NCBI RefSeq assembly: GCF_900635445.1
Contig: NZ_LR134117.1
Span: 4,712,001-4,776,000 of the forward strand
Length of the DNA: 64,000 bases
Reading direction: 5' to 3'
Source of the DNA: Serratia odorifera
GTDB taxonomy: Bacteria; Pseudomonadota; Gammaproteobacteria; Enterobacterales; Enterobacteriaceae
The notes under the pieces were generated by a model. That model ran no database searches and had not been told where the DNA came from. It saw only the letters and a program-made list of their open reading frames with translations. Every line of letters begins with the position of its first letter. The stretch's first letter is position 1. Made by a program: the position numbers and the translations under genes. This document shows positions 33,056 through 39,941 of the stretch, one piece after another.

Positions 33056-33677
33056 TCATGCCAACACCTCTTTCTTACCGCCGCCGATCAGATCGAATGG
33101 TATCTGCCCCATCTCATCTACTAGCCTTTCGGCTTTAAGCAACTCCGGCAAATCATCTTGGCGTTTACGAAGACGACGCCCAGCGTCGGAAGAATCTTCG
33201 TCTGAGGCCTTCCGGGCTGTCGCAACAATGTTTCGCATCTGCTCAATCGTGTGATGAACACCACCTTGAGGTGCTGAAGCTTCTTGCTCGGCAAGGTCCA
33301 GTAACCAGATACGCAGCTCTTTGGCGATCTTGGTACGCGACAACATACCGATAAGATGAGCGCCACGAAGTGAGAACAAACGGGTGTCAACGTCACGTAA
33401 GCTATTGTTTATTCCGTCCACCCTCACTTTGGCGATGGTCGTCATGCTCTCGGTGAACTCGTCCTGGTGCCGGTAATACAGGTTCAGAACCTTGTCTTTG
33501 TTCGCATACCCGAGCAGCTTGGCCAGTTTGCTCAGCTGTGAACCATATTTTCCCATCGCCATTGTCGAATGGAATTACCACCTGGTCGTGGAATTTGAGC
33601 TCCGCGATATTCGCACCGGAGGTGAATTCAGGGTGAGTTGGGGCCCGACCAAGAATGGCCGTACTTTTCAGTTTCAT
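33056..33677 (-). CDS. Bro-N antirepressor-like protein, one-base frameshift
   Basis: N-terminal piece (33402-33677) ELKFHDQVVIPFDNGDGKIWFTAEQ is the first half of a Bro-N domain; the second half (ending 33056) resumes as LAKLLGYANKDKVLNLYYRH in the next frame. Removing one A from the AAA at 33527-33529 restores the domain junction and the 3n+1 span becomes a 206-residue protein. C-terminal part is helical and charged. Good ribosome site (AGGAATAACC). Antirepressor or regulator; 13 bases after the AlpA gene. Confidence 0.82.
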
Positions 33678-33690
33678 TGGTTATTCCTCG

Positions 33691-33975
33691 TTAAGCGGAA
33701 CGGCGGCTATATGGGTTATTAACGTTTGTAACGGCTGGTGGATTACGAACCCACCACAACACATCGCTGAGAAGCCAGGCACAGGAATTGCGGCCAAAAT
33801 GGCAGCGGGCCGGGAACTTACCTTCATTCTCAAACTGCCAGCGGGTGGTGCGGGATAGGCTGGTAATATCCAAACACTCACGCTCACGGATGCGTTTATC
33901 GTAGGTGAACCCATACTCCGCTAATATGCTGCGGCGCTGCTCTGGGGTCGGCGGGGTAAAGATGGTGTCTGACAT
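33691..33975 (-). CDS. AlpA-family DNA-binding regulator / excisionase
   Basis: 94 residues from ATG 33975 (AGGAGA upstream). AlpA pattern: CLDITSLSRTTRWQFENEGK, FPARCHFGRNSCAWLLSDVL, WWVRNPP. A MerR/Xis-like winged helix; AlpA activates integrase expression in CP4-57 and related elements, and close homologues act as excision directionality factors. Its upstream region has two palindromes. Confidence 0.9.
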   Translation of the reverse strand: MSDTIFTPPTPEQRRSILAEYGFTYDKRIRERECLDITSLSRTTRWQFENEGKFPARCHFGRNSCAWLLSDVLWWVRNPPAVTNVNNPYSRRSA

Positions 33976-34010
33976 ACTGTCTCCTCTTGTTTGCAATCTA
34001 TGGAGAACAG

Positions 34011-34022
34011 TTTAGCGCTAAA
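34011..34022. promoter_or_regulatory. Palindrome TTTAGCGCTAAA upstream of AlpA gene
   Basis: Perfect 12-base dyad 36 bases before the AlpA-like start, in the expected promoter region; candidate operator. Confidence 0.45.
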
Positions 34023-34068
34023 ACACTGGATGAAAATACAGTTGTAAGATTTACTGTTGTGCGAATAA

Positions 34069-34111
34069 CCATACAAAAGCATGAGTAAAGTTTACTCGTA
34101 CCTTTGTATGG
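34069..34111. promoter_or_regulatory. Interrupted 43-bp palindrome between AlpA and the 57-residue gene
   Basis: Arms CCATACAAA...TTTGTATGG (9 bp) and inner GAGTAAA g TTTACTC (7 bp), separated by symmetric 5-base spacers. May form a hairpin terminating the upstream two-gene unit, or a binding site for AlpA or integrase. Confidence 0.55.
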
Positions 34112-34160
34112 CTTACAGCGGGTTAGGTCTTTCTTTCAGATGGCGATTTATGAGCATTGC

Positions 34161-34334
34161 TCAATATTTCCGCAATTTTGATTCGGTTTTGATAGGTGCG
34201 GTTTGATTAATGAAAAAATCTGGGCGGTTGATTAATTCCCTCGCCCAAGCAGAATAATTAATTTCTCCACTAGATTTTCTGCAATACTCTTCAAAAACAC
34301 TATTTTGTTGTTCTCTGAGTCTAAGAGCTGCCAT
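34161..34334 (-). CDS. 57-residue protein coupled to the 259-residue gene
   Basis: ATG at 34334 overlaps the upstream TAA as TAATG and is preceded by GGAGCAG. Sequence starts MAALRLREQQNSVFEEYCRK, contains INYSAWARELINRPDFFIN and ends TESKLRKY. Helical, slightly basic, no recognised family. The tight coupling argues for a two-component unit with the preceding gene. Confidence 0.7.
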   Translation of the reverse strand: MAALRLREQQNSVFEEYCRKSSGEINYSAWARELINRPDFFINQTAPIKTESKLRKY

Positions 34335-35113
34335 TAATATCTGCTCCGATTTCCTGCGTGGCGCTCAGAGCTGTGGTGGACAATTTCTCCACGCTTAATT
34401 TCATGGTTCTTAACGCCAGCAATGCCGCTAGCACCCGGTTCTAAATTGTAATAGTCCCCATTAAAATCAACCAATCTGCGAACGGTCTCTGCTGTTATCC
34501 ATAAGTCATTCTCTGTTAAATCTAGTTTTTCATATATTTCTTCATAATCTTCATCGACTTCAACAGAGTCAACACCATTTTCATTAATTTCTGCTATTGT
34601 TAGAGGGAATAGCCACCCAGCAGGGGTGTTTTCATCGCTTTTATTAAAACCCAATGCCACCCCTCCGGCTGATGCTGTACCATCAATCAGAATGGTGTTA
34701 ATGATTCGTGTTGGAAGTGTCCAAAGACCATAAGCTCTTCCTCTATGGCTTTGTGACCAACTTTCATCCTCAGTGTCATCACCGCGTCTTGCTTTATAAA
34801 ACTGTGGATAAAAACCCGGTGAAAAATCATCATTCTCAAAAATATTATCTATAGAAAAAGATGCATATGTGGAAATATATTTTGCTGCCGCCAATACAGA
34901 GTGGTCATAATCAAGTGAAGCATACCAATCCTCGTGTTTTTTAATATTGCCATCGAGAGATAGTATCGAACCCATCCCATTTAGCCTTACACATAAACCT
35001 ATTTTTCCACAGGCACCCAAACTAAGGAGATCAAATGCATGCATATCCAAAAACTCAGCAGCCCTGCCAATTCGGCAGTATATAAATGGTATTTTTGAAT
35101 CTACGTTAGCCAT
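34334..35113 (-). CDS. 259-residue protein of unknown function next to integrase
   Basis: Strong ribosome site (AGAGGAGAG) before ATG 35113. N-terminus IPFIYCRIGRAAEFLDMHAF then LLSLGACGKIGLCVRL resembles a helix-turn-helix-like recognition start seen in phage accessory proteins. The rest is acidic (EVDEDYEEIYEKLDL, ENDLWITAETVRRLV) with no catalytic motif that I can identify. GC content is lower than the core genes. Location between integrase and the AlpA regulator is a known slot for defence or superinfection-exclusion cargo; that is inference from position. Confidence 0.7.
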   Translation of the reverse strand: MANVDSKIPFIYCRIGRAAEFLDMHAFDLLSLGACGKIGLCVRLNGMGSILSLDGNIKKHEDWYASLDYDHSVLAAAKYISTYASFSIDNIFENDDFSPGFYPQFYKARRGDDTEDESWSQSHRGRAYGLWTLPTRIINTILIDGTASAGGVALGFNKSDENTPAGWLFPLTIAEINENGVDSVEVDEDYEEIYEKLDLTENDLWITAETVRRLVDFNGDYYNLEPGASGIAGVKNHEIKRGEIVHHSSERHAGNRSRY

Positions 35114-35199
35114 GGAGCTCTCCTCTAGTCCATATATCTATCGAAAGAATATTTGTTAGCACTCTCACTATTGTCATTCGTATTTTTATCACCAGCATG

Positions 35200-36429
35200 T
35201 TAAGCCGAGTTCTTCCTTGGGAGCAAAACAACATTTTCGTGATTGCCAGCGAGCAAATCCAAACGCTCTAGCCAACGATTCAACGCATCCAGTTTTTCGG
35301 GCAAATACTGACTGCGGTTGTAAACCGCCATTACCCCGCCCAGTGTATGGCCAAGCAACAGCTCGACAATGTGAGGAGCAATACCCAGATCGCTCATCCC
35401 TGTGGAGAAAGTGCGTCGCAGATCGTGTAGTCGCCAGTGCTCAGAGTGCCCCAGCCGCTGGCACATTTTGCGCCCTGTCTGGCTCACGGCGGAATCGGTT
35501 TTAACTTCCCCCAGCAGCAACCCAGATTTTTTGTTTTGCTGCTTTAGCTGCTCGATAAGCGGACATAATCGGTCTGGAATAGGCCTGATTATCTTTTCGC
35601 CGTTTTTGCTGTGCATTTCAGGAACGGTCCAGAGTTTGTCACGCAAATCCCACTCCTTCAACTCCGAAAGCCTGACTTCACCAGTACGGGCACCAAACGA
35701 GATCAGCAGCGATACCAGGTTGGTGTAGTACGGCGAAAACGAATCGTTTTTCAAGGCTACGAGCAGATCTGTCAGTTCCCTGCTGGTCAGCACCCTTTTC
35801 CGCTTACTGGTTTTGACCCCAATATCCTGCATCGTCAGCCCATCGAGAACATGGCAAACGGCATAACGGCGTATACGGCAAAACTTGAAGGCTTGCTGAC
35901 CCATCTGTAAAACCATCCCAGCGACGCTAGGGGCGTTTTTCTTCGTTCTGGCTAGGCAGGTAAGCCAATGGTGAGTTTCACAGTCAGAGAGCGCCATATC
36001 GCCAATATAGGGGTATATATGATTGGTGAACCGCTCCCGGTACCTTACATCGTTCACCAGGTTCCCATCAACGTACTCTGTGAGCCAGTATTCGAGCGCC
36101 TCTTTCACCGTCACTGGCTTCAAGGTCGCTTCCCTACCAAGCTTGAACATGCGCTGAGGATCGCGCCCCTCAGCCAACCAGGCGCGACATTGGTCACGCT
36201 TTTCTCTGGCTTTGGCGAGAGTGAGGTCAGGGTATTTGCCCAAAGCGAGCATCAAAGCAGGAGTATCACGCCCGCCAAGGCGATATTTGTAGAACCAACT
36301 GATAGAACCGGCCTTGCTGACACGGATCATTAACCCTGCTCCGTCGGAGATTTTAGACTCCCGTTCACTCTTGGTACCAAGCAACGCCCTGAGCTTTTTG
36401 TCCGTCAGCTTGTTCATTCCATATGCCAT
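35200..36429 (-). CDS. int: Tyrosine integrase, P4 type
   Basis: 409 residues from ATG 36429 (GAGAGG upstream; MAYGMNKLTDKKLRALLGT); the start at 36483 is unlikely. N-terminal DUF4102 arm-binding domain (SDGAGLMIRVSKAGSISWFY), SAM-like core domain, and catalytic domain with Arg in ARTGEVRLSEL, HDLRRTFST and LLGHTLGGVMAVYNR (His and Tyr). Catalyses prophage integration and excision. It lies at the chromosome junction facing inwards, with a repeat array at 36474-36583 just upstream. Confidence 0.96.
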   Translation of the reverse strand: MAYGMNKLTDKKLRALLGTKSERESKISDGAGLMIRVSKAGSISWFYKYRLGGRDTPALMLALGKYPDLTLAKAREKRDQCRAWLAEGRDPQRMFKLGREATLKPVTVKEALEYWLTEYVDGNLVNDVRYRERFTNHIYPYIGDMALSDCETHHWLTCLARTKKNAPSVAGMVLQMGQQAFKFCRIRRYAVCHVLDGLTMQDIGVKTSKRKRVLTSRELTDLLVALKNDSFSPYYTNLVSLLISFGARTGEVRLSELKEWDLRDKLWTVPEMHSKNGEKIIRPIPDRLCPLIEQLKQQNKKSGLLLGEVKTDSAVSQTGRKMCQRLGHSEHWRLHDLRRTFSTGMSDLGIAPHIVELLLGHTLGGVMAVYNRSQYLPEKLDALNRWLERLDLLAGNHENVVLLPRKNSA

Positions 36430-36473
36430 GCACAGCCTCTCGTTATGATTGTTCTGCAACTGGTAGCTATAGG

Positions 36474-36583
36474 GTCGGTTCAAACGACATAAAGTCGGTT
36501 CAAGGTAGGTTCAACATCAAAACAAAAACACTTATAAAACATAGAAATAAAATATTGAACCTACTGAACCGACCGAACCTACC
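36474..36583. repeat. Symmetric array of GGTTCAA repeats, likely integrase arm sites or promoter operators
   Basis: Direct copies GTCGGTTCAA (36474 and 36494) and GTAGGTTCAA (36505), then inverted TTGAACCTAC (36555), TGAACCGAC (36565) and CGAACCTACC (36574). The two triplets mirror each other around an AT-rich centre. Position just before int fits attP arm-type sites or autoregulation. Confidence 0.6.
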
Positions 36584-36827
36584 CTTTTTTAACTCACGTG
36601 TGAGAAGATATCGCCCTCGGTCGAGGGATACCCTCAGGGTGATGCCATCTTATGGCAGGCTGTTTTTGTGTTCAGCGCGGCCCCACCACGTACCCCACAT
36701 TTTGCTGCAAGAATGAGAAAACGTCAAAAAACACTGGAACAATATACAGCTTTATTTTTAATTAACGCATTGAAAAATAAAGTTTAAATAAAAACACCTG
36801 TCAACATGAAAACATAAAGTGAAGACG
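36584..36827 (+). other. Non-coding junction between prophage and ycaO
   Basis: Contains a CCCTCG/CGAGGG hairpin at about 36614-36627 and AT-rich DNA before ycaO. The attachment core should lie in or near this stretch, but without the other prophage end I cannot mark it. No tRNA gene is present here. Confidence 0.5.
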
Positions 36828-38591
36828 ATGACGCAGACTTTTATCCCCGGTAAAGACGCCGCGCTGGAAGATTCCATCAGCCGTTTCCAACAGAAATTAA
36901 GCGACCTGGGTTTCAATATCGAAGAAGCTTCCTGGCTTAATCCGGTTCCACACGTTTGGTCGGTGCATATTCGCGATCGCGATTGCCCGCTGTGCTTCAC
37001 CAACGGCAAAGGCGCCAGCAAAAAAGCCGCGCTGGCTTCCGCTTTGGGCGAATATTTCGAACGCTTGTCGACCAACTATTTCTTTGCCGACTTCTACCTG
37101 GGCAAGCAGATCGCCGAGGGCGATTTCGTACATTATCCCAACGAGAAGTGGTTCCCGATCCCGGAGGATGATTCCCTGCCGGCCGGTATCCTCGATCAGC
37201 GCCTGCATGCGTTCTACAATCCTGAGCAGGAAGTACGCGCCAGCGAACTGATCGACCTGCAATCCGGTAATGGCGATCGCGGTATCTGTGCATTGCCGTT
37301 CACCCGCCAGTCCGATCAGGAAACGGTATATATCCCGATGAACATCATCGGCAATCTGTACGTTTCCAATGGCATGTCGGCCGGCAACACCGCCAGCGAG
37401 GCGCGTGTGCAAGGCCTGTCGGAAGTGTTCGAGCGCTATGTCAAAAACCGCATCATCGCCGAGTCAATCAGCCTGCCGGAGATCCCGGCCGAGGTGCTGA
37501 ACCGCTATCCCGGGGTGGTTGAAGCCATCGCCAAACTGGAAGAAGAAGGCTTCCCGATCCTGTCCTATGATGCTTCGCTGGGCGGCGACTACCCGGTGAT
37601 CTGCGTGGTATTGTTCAACCCGGCCAACGGGACCTGTTTTGCCTCGTTCGGTGCCCATCCCGATTTCGGCGTAGCGCTGGAGCGCACCGTGACCGAGCTG
37701 TTGCAGGGCCGCAGTCTGAAGGATCTCGACGTGTTCACCGCGCCGACCTTCGATGACGAAGAAGTGGCCGAACACGCCAACCTCGAAACGCACTTTATTG
37801 ATTCCAGCGGCCTGATTTCCTGGGATATGTTCAAGCGGGATGCGGATTATCCCTTCGTCGACTGGAGCTTCAGCGGCAGTACCCAGCAAGAGTTCGCAAC
37901 CCTGATGGAGATCTTCAAGAAAGAAGACGCGGAAGTGTACATCGCCGACTATGAACATCTGGGCGTCTACGCCTGCCGCATCATCGTACCGGGGATGTCC
38001 GACATTTATCCGGCCGAAGATCTGCTGCTGGCCAACAACAGCATGGGCGCACATCTGCGCGATCTGCTGCTGGCGCTGCCGGACAGCGACTGGGCGCCGG
38101 AGGAATATCTGGCGCTGATCGAACGTCTGGATGATGAAGGGCTGGATGATTTCACCCGCGTACGCGAACTGTTGGGCATTGCCTCCGGTAAGGACAACGC
38201 CTGGCACACGCTGCGCGTCGGTGAGCTGAAGTCGATGCTGGCGCTGGCCGGCGGCGATATGGATCAGGCGCTAATCTGGACCGAATGGACGCAGGACTTC
38301 AACGCCTCGGTGCTTAGCGCGCAACGCAGCAACTATTACCGCTGTCTGCAAACGCTGTTGCTGCTCGCGCAGGAACCGGACCGCGATCCGGCCCAGTACT
38401 ACGGCGCCTTTGTGAAGATGTACGGCCAGGAAGCCGTTGATGCCGCCTCCGCGGCCATGAGCGGCGAAGCGCGTTTTAACGGTCTGTTCGCCGTCGACAG
38501 CGATCTGCAAGCACTGCCGGCGCACCAGGCGCTGTTGGCTGCCTACGAAAAACTGCAGCAGGCGAAACGCCGCCACTGGGCAAAAGCCTAA
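36828..38591 (+). CDS. ycaO: YcaO, ribosomal protein S12 methylthiolation accessory factor
   Basis: 587 residues (E. coli 586), starting MTQTFIPGKDAALEDSI. YcaO-type ATP-binding domain with FTNGKGASKKAALASALGEYFERL and the Glu-rich motifs GMSAGNTASEARVQGLSEVFERYV; the C-terminal part is a TPR-like helical extension (YLALIERLDDEGLDDF). E. coli YcaO works with RimO on S12 methylthiolation. Upstream of focA-pflB, the standard enterobacterial order. Confidence 0.96.
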   Translation: MTQTFIPGKDAALEDSISRFQQKLSDLGFNIEEASWLNPVPHVWSVHIRDRDCPLCFTNGKGASKKAALASALGEYFERLSTNYFFADFYLGKQIAEGDFVHYPNEKWFPIPEDDSLPAGILDQRLHAFYNPEQEVRASELIDLQSGNGDRGICALPFTRQSDQETVYIPMNIIGNLYVSNGMSAGNTASEARVQGLSEVFERYVKNRIIAESISLPEIPAEVLNRYPGVVEAIAKLEEEGFPILSYDASLGGDYPVICVVLFNPANGTCFASFGAHPDFGVALERTVTELLQGRSLKDLDVFTAPTFDDEEVAEHANLETHFIDSSGLISWDMFKRDADYPFVDWSFSGSTQQEFATLMEIFKKEDAEVYIADYEHLGVYACRIIVPGMSDIYPAEDLLLANNSMGAHLRDLLLALPDSDWAPEEYLALIERLDDEGLDDFTRVRELLGIASGKDNAWHTLRVGELKSMLALAGGDMDQALIWTEWTQDFNASVLSAQRSNYYRCLQTLLLLAQEPDRDPAQYYGAFVKMYGQEAVDAASAAMSGEARFNGLFAVDSDLQALPAHQALLAAYEKLQQAKRRHWAKA

Positions 38592-39031
38592 CCCGCGATC
38601 GGGCACCGCACGGCTTGCCGCCGGTGCCTGTCAATCGCCCGATGATCAGCACCCTAATGTTGCCGGGAAACCGGCGCATTTTCATCTGGTGGCGATCTGC
38701 GCCCCACAGGGCAAATCTCCCCCGACCTGCAATGGTTACAAGAAAGTTAAATTCAGGTTAATTGCACGATGATATTTTGCCCTTTGACGGCAAAATAAAT
38801 ACAAAAAAATTAACCGTTAGACTAGCATCCCCGCCCATCCATTCAAAAAAGAATGCAAAGTTTAAAAAATATTTTTTAGATAAAAAACAAATAGTTGAGT
38901 TAATTTTTGCCAAAATTTTCGCGTTTCTGACCCTTCTACTTTGGCCCATCATGATCCAAATCAACTTTTACCGCATACCGCTTTGCTAGTATCTCATTGC
39001 GTTGTTATAACCCTTTTGAGCGAGAGCTAGC
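38592..39031 (+). other. Long focA upstream region
   Basis: 440 bases without a gene, very AT-rich from 38740. Carries the FNR-type promoter described separately; in E. coli this interval holds several ArcA/FNR-controlled promoters for focA-pfl. Confidence 0.7.
38951..38992 (+). promoter_or_regulatory. FNR class II promoter of focA-pflB
   Basis: ATGATCCAAATCAA at 38951-38964 matches TTGAT-N4-ATCAA with one mismatch. TAGTAT at 38987-38992 is a plausible -10; with +1 near 38999 the FNR box is centred at about -41.5, the class II activation position. Predicts anaerobic induction. Confidence 0.7.
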
Positions 39032-39889
39032 GTGAAAGCAGACAATCCTTTCGATCTGTTATTACCTGCCGCAACGGCGAAAGTCGCCGAAGATGCGGGC
39101 GTATATAAAGCGACCAAGCAGCCGCTTAAAACGTTTTATCTGGCCATAACCGCAGGCGTATTCATTTCAATCGCCTTTGTCTTCTATATCACCGCTACCA
39201 CCGGCACCGCAGCGGTGCCCTTCGGCCTGGCCAAACTGGTCGGCGGTATCTGCTTCTCTCTGGGACTGATGCTGGTGGTGGTCTGCGGTGCAGACCTGTT
39301 CACCTCCACCGTCCTCACCGTGATTGCCAAGGCCAGCGGCCGTATTACCTGGCGCCAACTGGCAACCAACTGGCTTAATGTCTATATTGGTAACCTGATC
39401 GGCGCACTGTTCTTCGTCGCCCTGATGTGGTGTTCCGGCGAATATATGACGGCCAACGGCCTGTGGGGGTTGAACGTGTTGCAGACTGCCGATCACAAAC
39501 TGCATCACACCTTTGTTGAAGCCGTGTCACTCGGCATTCTGGCTAACCTGATGGTCTGCCTGGCAGTGTGGATGAGCTACTCCGGCCGCAGCCTGATGGA
39601 CAAAATGTTCGCCATGGTTCTGCCGGTCGCCATGTTCGTTGCCAGCGGTTTTGAGCACAGTATCGCCAACATGTTCATGATCCCGATGGGCATCGTAATC
39701 AAGCATCTCGCCACGCCGGAGTTCTGGCAGGCCGTAGGAGCAACGCCCGAGCAATTCGCTCACCTGACCGTAAGCAATTTTATCATCGACAACCTGATTC
39801 CTGTCACCCTCGGTAATATCATCGGTGGCGGTCTGCTGGTTGGGTTGACTTACTGGGTAATATATCTGCGTGGTGATCGGCAGCATTGA
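39032..39889 (+). CDS. focA: Formate channel FocA
   Basis: 285 residues with a GTG start (MKADNPFDLLLPAATAKVAE). FNT family: six transmembrane segments and the substrate loop region NWLNVYIGNLIGALF, plus GFEHSIANMFMIPMGIVI. Pentameric formate/nitrite channel that exports formate made by PflB during fermentation. Co-transcribed with pflB (52-base gap). Confidence 0.97.
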   Translation: MKADNPFDLLLPAATAKVAEDAGVYKATKQPLKTFYLAITAGVFISIAFVFYITATTGTAAVPFGLAKLVGGICFSLGLMLVVVCGADLFTSTVLTVIAKASGRITWRQLATNWLNVYIGNLIGALFFVALMWCSGEYMTANGLWGLNVLQTADHKLHHTFVEAVSLGILANLMVCLAVWMSYSGRSLMDKMFAMVLPVAMFVASGFEHSIANMFMIPMGIVIKHLATPEFWQAVGATPEQFAHLTVSNFIIDNLIPVTLGNIIGGGLLVGLTYWVIYLRGDRQH

Positions 39890-39941
39890 GCCGCTATCGC
39901 AACGCCGGGTTCGAAATCCACAATTAGAAGGTAGGTGTACA

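Larger units (their letters stand above)
1..36600 (-). mobile_element. Prophage, lambdoid siphovirus type, left end outside window
   Basis: Contiguous phage genes from a P4-type integrase at 35.2-36.4 kb to tail fibre genes cut by the left edge. Almost everything is on the minus strand in the order integration, regulation, replication, Q, tRNAs, lysis, packaging, head, tail. The right boundary lies between the integrase start (36429) and ycaO (36828); I could not define the attachment core because the other end is not visible. The head module is HK97-like and the tail module lambda-like (M, L, K, I, J). Completeness of the head, tail and lysis sets suggests a prophage that is or recently was functional. 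Confidence 0.95.

Noticed and set aside
32061..33059. 332-codon minus ORF as one real protein
   Set aside because: It runs antisense through the YlcI-like gene and its terminator, and its end is the out-of-frame middle of the Icd-like gene. Only its first part could be real.
36584..36827. tRNA or tmRNA as integration target at the prophage end
   Set aside because: No tRNA-like fold is visible on either strand between int and ycaO.
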